64,000 bases of DNA, from the NCBI GenBank assembly GCA_023055505.1, contig JALIRH010000013.1:6200001-6264000 (forward strand). The letters run 5' to 3'. Origin of the DNA: Callipepla californica brunnescens (lineage: Eukaryota; Chordata; Aves; Galliformes; Odontophoridae). The position numbers and the translations under genes are program-made. How positions within the stretch are numbered: the stretch's first letter is position 1; the number at the start of each line of letters is the position of its first letter. Positions 47,362 to 55,775 of the stretch are shown piece by piece. Under the pieces are notes generated by a model. That model saw nothing but the letters and a program-made list of their open reading frames with translations, had not been told where the DNA came from and did no database searches.

Positions 47362-50300
47362 TCACAGACTGCACTCCCCCAGCATCAGATTCCCTTGTGG
47401 TACACACTGGACATCCCCATTTTTATCCATTACCCACCAGGTGCACCCAGGTCCCTGTGCAAAAACTGTTCCACGGAGGGGTCTGCCCTTTCCAGAGGCT
47501 GGAAGGACCCACACTGCTTTTCCCAACATGCTCTTCACATGTACTACAGGGACCTTATCTCCCTCTATGGTCTGTAGGGAGCTGGACTGTGTAGGACCAT
47601 CTCTGTTGACTGATCCCCTAGTGTTGACCAACCAGGTGGCTTCTGACAGGTTTTTCTCCCAATGCTTAAATGTCCCGCCACCCAGTGCTTTCAGTGTGGT
47701 TTTTAACAACCCGTTATAGCGCTCGATCTTACCAGCAGCTGGTGCATGGTAGGGAATATGATAGACCCATTCAATGCCATGTTCCTTGGCCCAAGTATCC
47801 ACAAGTGAATTTTTGAAATGAGTCCCATTATCGGACTCAATTCTTTCTGGGGTTCCATGTCGCCATAGGATTTGCTTCTCTAAGCCTAAGATGGTGTTAC
47901 GGGCAGTAGCATGGGGTACTGCATATGTTTCAAGCCACCCAGTGGTCGCCTCCACCATGGTGAGCACATAACGCTTACCACTGCGAGATCGCGGCAAGGT
48001 GATATAATCAACCTGCCACGCCTCCCCATATTTATACTTCTGCCATCGCCCTTCCTGCCAGAGAGGTTTCATCCTCTTGGCCTGTTTAATTATGGCACAT
48101 GTATCACAGTCATGGATCACCTGTGCGATGGCATCCATAGTTAAGTCCACCCCTCGGTCCCTAGCCCACTTATAGGTTGCGTCCCTTCCTTGATGGCCTG
48201 AGGTCTCATGGGCCCACCGAGCTAAGAATAACTCTCCTTTGTTCTGCCAATCCAAGTCTATTTGAGACACCTCAATTTTGGCAGCTTGATCTACCTGATG
48301 GTTATTTTTCTGTTCCTCAGTAGCTCGATTCTTGGGCACATGAGCATCTACATGACGCACCTTTACACCCAACCTTTTTGTTCGGACAGCAATGTCTTTC
48401 CACAGTTCCGCAGCCCAGATAGGTTTACCCTTTCTTTGCCAGTTGTTTTGTTCCCACTGCTGCAACCACCCCCATAAAGCGTTTGCCACCATCCAAGAGT
48501 CAGTATAGAGATACAGCATTGGCCACCTCTCCCGTTCAGCCACATCTAAGGCCAGCTGGACAGCCTTTACCTCTGCAAATTGGCTTGACTCTCCTTCTCC
48601 TTCAGTGGCCTCTGCTACTCGTCGTGTGGGGCTCCACACAGCAGCCTTCCATCTGCGATGTTTCCCAACAATACGACACGATCCGTCAGTGAAGAGGGCA
48701 TATGTCTTTTCATTTTCTGATAGTTCATTATATGGCGGGGCCTCTTTTGCACGTGGTACCTCCTCTGCTGGTGATGTTCCAAATTTCTTGCCTTCAGGCC
48801 AGTCCATGATCACCTCTAACATCCCTGGACGGCTGAGGTTCCCCATCCGAGCTCGCTGTGTAATCAGTGCAATCCACTTACTCCACGTGGCATCCGTAGC
48901 ATGATGGGTGGAGGCAACCTTTCCTCTGAACATCCAGTTTAGCACTGGCAATCGAGGTGCCAGGAGCAGCTGCGTCTCAGTGCCAATTACTTCAGAGGCA
49001 GCCCGAACTCCCTCATATGCTGCCAAGATCTCCTTCTCAGTTGGAGTGTAGCACTCCTCCGAACCCCTGTACGCTCTGCTCCAAAATCCCAGGGGTCGGC
49101 CTCGGGTCTCCCCAGGGGCTCTTTGCCACAGACTCCAAGTGGGACCTTTCTCTCCAGCAGCAGTGTAGAGGATGTTCTTTACGTCCTGTCCCATCCGTAC
49201 TGGCCCTAGGGCAACAGCACGGGCTATCTCCTGTTTAATCTGCTCAAAGGCCTGCTGCTGTTCAGGACCCCATGCAAAATTATTCTTCTTTCGGGTCACC
49301 TGATAGAGGGGGCTTACTATGAGGCTGTAATTTGGGACATGCATCCTCCAAAAGCCTACTACACCAAGAAAAGACTGTGTCTCCTTTTTGCTAGTGGGTG
49401 GTGACATGCTGGTGATTTTGTCAACCACATCTCCTGGGATGTGACGACGCCCATCTTGCCATTTTACTCCTAGAAACTGAATTTCTTGGGCAGGTCCCTT
49501 CACTTTGTTTCGTTTGATAGCAAAACCAGCACTCAGAAGAATTTGGATTATTCGCTCTCCCTTTTTAAAAACTTCTTCTGCTGTATCACCCCACACAACA
49601 ATGTCATCAATGTACTGGAGGTGCTCAGGTGCCCCACCCTGTTCCAGTGTGGTCTGAATCAACCCATGGCAAATGGTTGGGCTGTGTTTCCACCCCTGGG
49701 GCAAACGGTTCCAAGTGTACTGAATGCCCCTCCACGTGAAAGCAAACTGTGGTCTGCACTCTGTGGCCAAAGGAATAGAGAAGAACGCATTGGCAATGTC
49801 AATGGTAGCGTACCACTTGGCTGCTTTTGACTCCAGTTCATATTGCAGCTCCAACATATCTGGCACAGCAGCGCTCAGTGGGGGTGTGACTTCATTCAGA
49901 CCACGGTAATCTACTGTCAGCCTCCATTCTCCATTGGATTTACGTACCGGCCATATGGGGCTGTTAAACGGTGAGTGGGTTTTGCTGATCACTCCCTGGC
50001 CCTCTAACTGACGGATCAAATTATGAATGGGGAGCAAGGAATCCCTGTTGGTACGGTATTGCCGTCTGTGTACTGTTTTTGTTGCAATTGGTACCTGCTG
50101 CTCTTTTACTTTCAGTACCCCCACAACAGACGGATCTTCTGATAGGCCAGGTAAAACAGACAGCTGCTGAATGTTGTCAGCATCTACAGCAGCTATTCCA
50201 AAAGCCCATCGGTATCCTTTGGGATCCTTGAAATGTCCCCTTCTAAGATAATCAATACCGAGTATGCATGGAGCCCCCTGTCCAGTCACTATACGATGTT

Positions 50301-50547
50301 TCTGCCAGTCTTTACCAGTGAGGCTTATTTCTGCCTCTAACACAGACAATTCCTGAGAGCCCCCAGTCACTCCAGAAATATAAATCAATTCTGTCCCTTT
50401 ATAACTCGAAGGCATTAGAGTGCACTGTGCACCAGTGTCCACCAGTGCCTTATATTTTTGTGGCTCTGATGTGCCAGGCCATCGAATCCACACAGTCCAA
50501 TACACTCTATTATCCCTTTCCCTCCCCTGGCTGAGGGCAGGGCCCCT
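47362..50547 (-). CDS. pol: ERV Pol polyprotein: protease, reverse transcriptase, RNase H, integrase
   Basis: The frame is open from just after the gag UAG to the stop at 47362-47364. There is no ATG at its head, so expression by stop-codon readthrough is likely. Numbering residues from the GTG at 50505: protease active site VDTGA with D23; reverse transcriptase with LPQGW and YIDD at 298-301, plus the earlier aspartate D236; RNase H D607, E645, D669, D739; integrase zinc-binding H766, H771, C800, C803 and catalytic D833, D892, E928 with 35 residues between the last two. All key residues are present and no stop or frameshift interrupts the frame. No dUTPase domain follows integrase. Confidence 0.95.
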   Translation of the reverse strand, partial: RGPALSQGRERDNRVYWTVWIRWPGTSEPQKYKALVDTGAQCTLMPSSYKGTELIYISGVTGGSQELSVLEAEISLTGKDWQKHRIVTGQGAPCILGIDYLRRGHFKDPKGYRWAFGIAAVDADNIQQLSVLPGLSEDPSVVGVLKVKEQQVPIATKTVHRRQYRTNRDSLLPIHNLIRQLEGQGVISKTHSPFNSPIWPVRKSNGEWRLTVDYRGLNEVTPPLSAAVPDMLELQYELESKAAKWYATIDIANAFFSIPLATECRPQFAFTWRGIQYTWNRLPQGWKHSPTICHGLIQTTLEQGGAPEHLQYIDDIVVWGDTAEEVFKKGERIIQILLSAGFAIKRNKVKGPAQEIQFLGVKWQDGRRHIPGDVVDKITSMSPPTSKKETQSFLGVVGFWRMHVPNYSLIVSPLYQVTRKKNNFAWGPEQQQAFEQIKQEIARAVALGPVRMGQDVKNILYTAAGEKGPTWSLWQRAPGETRGRPLGFWSRAYRGSEECYTPTEKEILAAYEGVRAASEVIGTETQLLLAPRLPVLNWMFRGKVASTHHATDATWSKWIALITQRARMGNLSRPGMLEVIMDWPEGKKFGTSPAEEVPRAKEAPPYNELSENEKTYALFTDGSCRIVGKHRRWKAAVWSPTRRVAEATEGEGESSQFAEVKAVQLALDVAERERWPMLYLYTDSWMVANALWGWLQQWEQNNWQRKGKPIWAAELWKDIAVRTKRLGVKVRHVDAHVPKNRATEEQKNNHQVDQAAKIEVSQIDLDWQNKGELFLARWAHETSGHQGRDATYKWARDRGVDLTMDAIAQVIHDCDTCAIIKQAKRMKPLWQEGRWQKYKYGEAWQVDYITLPRSRSGKRYVLTMVEATTGWLETYAVPHATARNTILGLEKQILWRHGTPERIESDNGTHFKNSLVDTWAKEHGIEWVYHIPYHAPAAGKIERYNGLLKTTLKALGGGTFKHWEKNLSEATWLVNTRGSVNRDGPTQSSSLQTIEGDKVPVVHVKSMLGKAVWVLPASGKGRPLRGTVFAQGPGCTWWVMDKNGDVQCVPQGNLMLGECSL

Positions 50548-50553
50548 CTATTG
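50521..50553 (-). promoter_or_regulatory. gag-pol junction: in-frame UAG readthrough site with downstream hairpin
   Basis: Gag ends CAA-UAG-AGG (UAG at 50550-50548) and the next codons continue in the same frame into pol, 15 codons before the protease-side GTG at 50505. Five bases after the UAG, CCCTG (50542-50538) can pair with CAGGG (50529-50525) around an 8-base loop. Gammaretroviruses such as MLV also use UAG readthrough with downstream structure. Function here is inference. Confidence 0.7.
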
Positions 50554-52503
50554 GTTACCTGTGGTGACCGGAGCAATTTCATTGGTGGCTGATCTCTGCT
50601 GTAATTCTCTCACACGTGCTCGTAGTGCAGGGGTGGGTTTTTTATGCCACTTCTTCATGTCCTCTCCATTTTCTCGTAAGAAGCTCCACATGGACACACG
50701 CGACATGAAGTTACTGCTGTCATCTACTCGAGTAGAGAGGCGGTTGCCTTTGATGGCTGAGACTTTTATCAGTTTGATCAGTTTCTCCATCAGATTCTTT
50801 GGATCATCCCCGTCTTCATCCGGTGTTTCTGATACTGACACAGGTCCATCCCGGTTCATCAGTAAGGACAATTCCTCCAGTATCATTTTCACTATCTTCT
50901 TTATGTCACTGACTTCTCCTGCTACCGATGATACAGCTGCAATGGAAACGTGTGATGGCGGAAGTTGTTGTTCAAAGTTTTGAAGTGTAGTAACCACTTC
51001 ATGAAATGGGAGTCTTCTGTTTCGGCCCTCGAGTATATTGAATGTTGCTACCAGTGTACTTGCGTACCTTTCTGGTGCTGTTTTTGAGAGCTTCCGATAT
51101 ACATCAGCTTTACACCATGCTTTCTCAGGATCACGGTCCTGGTGTGGATTGTTAGGGACGAAAGTAGGATCGTACAGCATCTCTACTACAGCCATTTCTC
51201 TCAGAAATTGGACGCCCTTCTCCACAGTATTCCATCTTTCCACCTTAGGCTCCAGATCGTCTTTGTAAGGAAATCTCTCCTTTACAGCTACTAGTACTCG
51301 TTCCCAGAGGGTAGCAACTCCACTCAGACATCTACTAATCCCTCTGTCAATAGCTGAGTCTCGAGCAATGCTTCCCAGTTGGCGGGCTTCGTTGCCATCA
51401 AGGGACACGCTGCTGGCACCGTTGTCCCAACACCGCAGCAACCAGGTGACAATAGGTTCATCTGAGCGCCGTACAAACTCCTTTCTTGAACCCTGGATTT
51501 CAGTCATCTTTAGGGGCCGACGAATAGTAGTAATGGTGATTTCTTCATTATCACTGTCCTCTCCATGCCTCACACTTTTCTTAGTGGCCTTTCTAGGTGG
51601 TGGTGGTGGTGGTGGTGCTGAGGAGGGCCCCTCACCTGGATCTTCCTCTTCTTTCTCATCTCTGTCATCTCCACGTTTCTCACCTTCCTTAGTGGCCTTT
51701 TTAGGTGGTGGTGGTGGTGTTGGTGCTGAAGAGGGCCCCTCACCTGGATCTTCCTTTTTTTTCTCTGCTTCTTCTTTCCGTTCTAGCCGAGAGGACACAA
51801 GTTTCCATTTCTGGCCTTCCACAGGGGCAACCGACACGGGTGTCGGTGCTTCCTGTGACTGGTCAGGTTTAACCTCAAGGTTTTCATTTTTGTTCTGAAC
51901 CTCGGTTTGGAAACCATTTCTCTCAAGAATATCAATTATAGCTCGATAAGCACAAGCCAAGCCCCAGACAATCCGTTCCTTCTCAGATCTTCCTGAGTCA
52001 CATGACTCCTGACCTAAACACTCACTGAATTTCTCAGGATCCCGCAGGTGCTCAAGATCAAAATCACATTGCACCGGGGGTCCCCACGCTTCTAATTTCT
52101 TTCCTAATTTTTCCCACCTTCCCTGCCATTCAACACTCTCTGGAGTGTTCTCAGCTTTCTCTGAGGAAAGCTTCCTACACAGGATGTAAATTACTGTTGC
52201 AAAGAGTACATTCAGAAAAACAGATAACACAATTGCCAGGCTGACATCTTGAACATAGGTAAAAACCTGAAGAGAGTACCTGGAAACCAATCCAAATGCC
52301 GTATAATCTGTCATATTAACCAGGGCGTTTAGGCAGGAGGGGGGTAACCCCATCAGCACACTAAAGCAGCTGTATGCATATATGACTCCGGTGCTGAACA
52401 TGAGGAGCTTAAAAAGACGCCAACATGCTCCAAGGTACATGAAAACACTTAGTCCACTTAGCACCAGTTTTACAGTGGAGTACAAATACTGCATTGCCCG
52501 CAT
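50548..52503 (-). CDS. gag: ERV Gag polyprotein with N-terminal membrane segments
   Basis: This is the structural polyprotein of the ERV, 651 residues from the ATG at 52503-52501 (a second in-frame ATG is at 52494). Hydrophobic segments at about residues 11-28, 33-53 and 87-108 look like transmembrane helices. A charged, proline-rich middle carries a duplicated EDPGEGPSSAP unit followed by PPPPP runs. The C-terminal half has capsid-like sequence (EPIVTWLLRCWDNGASS, LGSIARDSAIDRG), predicted helical. I see no CCHC zinc knuckle. The frame also runs upstream through the LTR to 52878, but that part lies around the promoter and is probably untranslated. It ends in CAA-UAG, with pol following in the same frame. 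It is intact, with no frameshift. Confidence 0.88.
   Translation of the reverse strand: MRAMQYLYSTVKLVLSGLSVFMYLGACWRLFKLLMFSTGVIYAYSCFSVLMGLPPSCLNALVNMTDYTAFGLVSRYSLQVFTYVQDVSLAIVLSVFLNVLFATVIYILCRKLSSEKAENTPESVEWQGRWEKLGKKLEAWGPPVQCDFDLEHLRDPEKFSECLGQESCDSGRSEKERIVWGLACAYRAIIDILERNGFQTEVQNKNENLEVKPDQSQEAPTPVSVAPVEGQKWKLVSSRLERKEEAEKKKEDPGEGPSSAPTPPPPPKKATKEGEKRGDDRDEKEEEDPGEGPSSAPPPPPPPRKATKKSVRHGEDSDNEEITITTIRRPLKMTEIQGSRKEFVRRSDEPIVTWLLRCWDNGASSVSLDGNEARQLGSIARDSAIDRGISRCLSGVATLWERVLVAVKERFPYKDDLEPKVERWNTVEKGVQFLREMAVVEMLYDPTFVPNNPHQDRDPEKAWCKADVYRKLSKTAPERYASTLVATFNILEGRNRRLPFHEVVTTLQNFEQQLPPSHVSIAAVSSVAGEVSDIKKIVKMILEELSLLMNRDGPVSVSETPDEDGDDPKNLMEKLIKLIKVSAIKGNRLSTRVDDSSNFMSRVSMWSFLRENGEDMKKWHKKPTPALRARVRELQQRSATNEIAPVTTGNQ
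51581..51796 (-). repeat. 108-bp tandem duplication inside gag
   Basis: Two units (51581-51688 and about 51689-51796) share the TTAGTGGCCTTT start, a GGT-rich run and GAGGGCCCCTCACCTGGATCTTCC. They encode two copies of an acidic, proline-rich block. The period, 36 codons, keeps the frame. The units have diverged by several substitutions, so the duplication is older than this insertion. Confidence 0.85.
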
Positions 52504-52512
52504 TCTCCACCA
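52495..52512 (-). promoter_or_regulatory. retroviral primer binding site, tRNA-Ala type
   Basis: On the minus strand the 18-mer TGGTGGAGAATGCGGGCA follows the 5' LTR after a 6-base spacer (52513-52518). It is complementary to the 3' end of vertebrate tRNA-Ala (ending GCCCGCATTCTCCACCA), from my memory of that tRNA. It also contains the first gag ATG. Confidence 0.85.
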
Positions 52513-52518
52513 ATAATG

Positions 52519-52540
52519 TGTCACGGTGTTATCCGTGACA
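52519..52540. repeat. LTR-terminal inverted repeat, 5' LTR
   Basis: Same 8-bp arms and 6-base spacer as in the other LTR. Here it sits at the end of U5, six bases from the primer binding site. Confidence 0.95.
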
Positions 52541-52951
52541 GTAACCCAAGGGGGAACCGAGAAGGGAAAAAGAAAGGGAGAGGAAAAAAACTGCCGCGCG
52601 GCCGCCTCAGCAGAGCCCCGCGCTCCAGGGGGAGGGGAAACAGAGGGAATAGAGGGTCTGTAAAGAAAAACACAACGGCACGATCTGAGAAGGAACGGTA
52701 ACTTTACTAAATCTAATAAAATTGAACAATTGAGAGAGAGAGACAAAATTTCCAAACCAGAAAACTGGGAGCTTACGTCGCACGTGCTGAACTCCTCACA
52801 GCCGCTCGGACAGCGCGCGCCACCAAAAAGCGCGGGCCTCCCGTCCGGTGCGGAGCTCCGCCCCTCCCCTGCTCCCACAGCATTAACTCCTTAACGGCCT
52901 GCATGATGTTCTGATGTGGAATACCGGCATCAAAACCACAAAACCACAACA
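52519..52951 (-). repeat. 5' LTR of the ERV
   Basis: 433 bp, the promoter-bearing copy for the minus-strand provirus. It contains an Sp1-like GC box in the first third and no clear TATA box. A candidate donor (GAC|GTAAGC, exon end 52777) and acceptor (TTTCTTTACAG, exon start 52657) bracket a possible 119-base intron. The open frame through it (from 52878) is continuous with gag. Confidence 0.97.
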
Positions 52952-52956
52952 CCTAC
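52952..52956. repeat. target site duplication, right copy (CCTAC)
   Basis: Matches 46804-46808 exactly, showing that the provirus inserted as a unit and the ends have not recombined with another copy. Confidence 0.95.
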
Positions 52957-53742
52957 ACCTCTCCATCTAAACTGTGAATTCACTTGTGACCAACTGCTTC
53001 CCTGTCTTCTGCTTCTTACATTAGGAGCTTACTGCATGTCTCCTCCAGTCAGATAAATAGTCACCAAATCCTCACTAGCACATCAGCACTAACTAATGGC
53101 ATTGTTATAGATGCCTTTCACATTTACAACTCAGCAGCATAATGTGAAAGCTAACACATACTAACCCCTGAATCACAGGTGACTGGATACTTTAGTTTGG
53201 AGGTTATAAACACAAGAAGTCAAAATCTTGAAGGACCAAGAATATTCTCTTCTGAAATTGAATACTTCTAATGCACCTAAAAGTATTTTATTCTGAAGAA
53301 CCCAAACTCACATGTAATTAGAAATCACTGCAATCAGAAGTACTTCTTATCACTCAATTTGACAGAGCTGTGGCTGCATTATTAACACGTCTGATTTTTC
53401 TCCTGAAATCAGTTGTCTCAATAAATTGTAAGATCTTAGGAGTACGTATGGGAAGGAAACCCCAAGTCAAAACCCACCATGTTTTAAGGAAAGCTTTCAA
53501 ATCTAGAACCCTTCCAAGCTGTTCAGCAGCAAACAACATTCTGATAAACAAACATTTTAACACCTACTGTAGCTTTACACGAGGTCCTAACAATAAAATC
53601 ACACAGTGTTGGGCATTGGCTGGATTTCTCTTCCCTTCTTCTGTGACATCTAATTTCATAGAATGTGAGACCTTCTCTTACATGTAAGAACTCTGCATCA
53701 CCAGAGGATACTAACACTTGGACGTGCATGGTCTTCCTCTAA
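52957..53742. other. short intergenic spacer between ERV and CR1
   Basis: No recognisable gene. The short plus-strand open frame at 53370-53687 matches no family I know. Confidence 0.7.
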
Positions 53743-54560
53743 ATTTCATAGAATTGGAAAGGACCTCTGGAGAGTGTCTAACCCAACTCCCCTGCTAAAG
53801 CATGTTCCCTAGATTAGGCTACACAGAAAAGTATCCAGGCAAGTTTTGAATATCTCTGGAAAAGGAGACTCCACAACCTTTCCAGGCAGCTTATTCCAGT
53901 GCTCTGTAACCCTCAAAGTAAAGTTCTTCCTCATCTTTGTATGAAACTTCCTATGTTTCAGTTTGTGCCCATTGTCCCTTGCTCTGTCACCAGATATCAT
54001 TGAAAAGAACCTGTCCCCAAGCACTTGATTCCTGCCTGTCAGACATTTACAAGATCTCTACTCAGTCCTCTTTTATAGGCTGAACAGTCCCAAATCTTCC
54101 AGCCTTTCTTCATTAGGAAGATGCTTCGGGCCCCTAATATTCTTTGTGGTCCTCCTTCTACTTTCTGTAGAAGTTCACTGAGGAGAACATTCTTGATTTG
54201 GGGAGCCCAGAACTGGACATGGCGCTGCAGATGTGGCCTCACCAGAACAGAGCAAAGGGGGAAGATCACCTCCCTTAACCTGCTGGCCATGCTGTTTTTG
54301 ATGTACCCCAGGATACCACTGACCTTCTTGGCCACCAGGGCACAGTGCTGGCTCACAGCCAGCCTGTTGTCCACCAGGACAGCCAGGTCCCTTTCCACAG
54401 AGCTCCTTTCCAGAATGCCAACCTCTAACCTGTACTGGTGCCTGTAGTTATTACTCCATAGGTATAGGAATCTGCACTTGCCCTTGCCAAACTTCATAAG
54501 GTTTCTTTCATCCAAGCCTCCAGTTAGAGGCATCAGAAGCAGCACTGAGCCTACCTAAGT
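53743..54560 (-). mobile_element. CR1-like LINE, 5'-truncated 3' fragment
   Basis: The 3' end is at about 53743, where the plus strand reads TTTCATAGAATTGGAAAGGACC, complementary to a CR1 terminus. Minus-strand frames 54039-54545 and 53809-54024 give consecutive pieces of the CR1 reverse transcriptase C-terminus: RDLAVLVDNRLAVSQHCAL, GILGYIKNSMASRLREVI and LVRPHLQ, then GNGHKLKHRKF-like sequence and VTEHWNKLPGKVVESP. Frames are broken by indels. Same orientation as the copy at 8 kb but about twice as long. Confidence 0.92.
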
Positions 54561-54659
54561 GATTCACAGGAGCATGACAAGGGATTAAACTCATTTATTA
54601 CCTAAGGCTAGGCTATTTTGATACTTGGTTTCATTTCTCTCTCTCATTTTTCCTTCTAG

Positions 54660-55503
<844 letters not shown>

Positions 55504-55775
55504 AGACCCCGATGTAAAGAGGTTGTGGAAAGAACTTCTGCCCACCTGTATGAGCCTAATAACTTACTGCAGAAGCATCAACAGCAGCACAGAAGATCTG
55601 GTGAGTGTCACGTAGCTCAGGCTCTGACTGGCTGGGTCCCATTGGCTGCAACATGTATGCAAAACCCACAATAAAATTTACGTTACAGAAATTACTGCTG
55701 TCAGAGTTACTGCTCTAAAAGGTCTTGCAGAAGACAGTAAAAACTGTAATCATGAAATAAAACAAATAGATGCAT
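55504..55775 (+). terminator. SERTM2: SERTM2 3'UTR with two polyadenylation signals
   Basis: After the TAG stop, AATAAA occurs at 55670-55675 and again at 55757-55762. Either could end the transcript. A GTGAGT donor-like sequence near 55601 may allow a spliced 3'UTR form. Confidence 0.5.

Larger units (their letters stand above)
46809..52951 (-). mobile_element. complete env-less endogenous retrovirus, LTR-gag-pol-LTR
   Basis: This 6143-bp provirus lies on the minus strand. Two direct 433-bp LTRs (46809-47241 and 52519-52951) start TG, end CA and look identical base for base. CCTAC repeats directly outside both ends (46804-46808 and 52952-52956), a 5-bp target duplication. In element order: 5' LTR, tRNA-Ala-type primer binding site, gag, in-frame UAG, pol with protease, reverse transcriptase, RNase H and integrase, about 105 bases of AT-rich tail, polypurine tract, 3' LTR. 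There is no env and no dUTPase. Lack of Gag zinc knuckles, a 5-bp duplication and protease in the pol frame suggest a class III (ERV-L/spuma-like) avian lineage, but that placement is inference. Confidence 0.97.

Noticed and set aside
47206..47719. Plus-strand open frames over the 3' end of pol
   Set aside because: Antisense to integrase and spanning the (TA)n tract; no protein-like features.
47362..50505. Pol as an independent gene starting at 50505
   Set aside because: The codon there is GTG, not ATG, and the frame continues upstream to the gag UAG. Readthrough from gag is more likely.
50420..51898. Plus-strand open frames of 176-187 codons inside the ERV
   Set aside because: They are antisense shadows of gag and the gag-pol junction, low-complexity or without any domain.
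52495..52512. A tRNA-Ala gene
   Set aside because: Only the 18-base primer complement is present; no cloverleaf or promoter boxes surround it.
50548..52878. Gag as a 776-residue protein starting in the LTR
   Set aside because: The first 125 codons lie in or next to the LTR, overlapping its GC box, and the same LTR frame occurs in the other LTR. The start after U5 is preferred, though the extension is kept as a finding.
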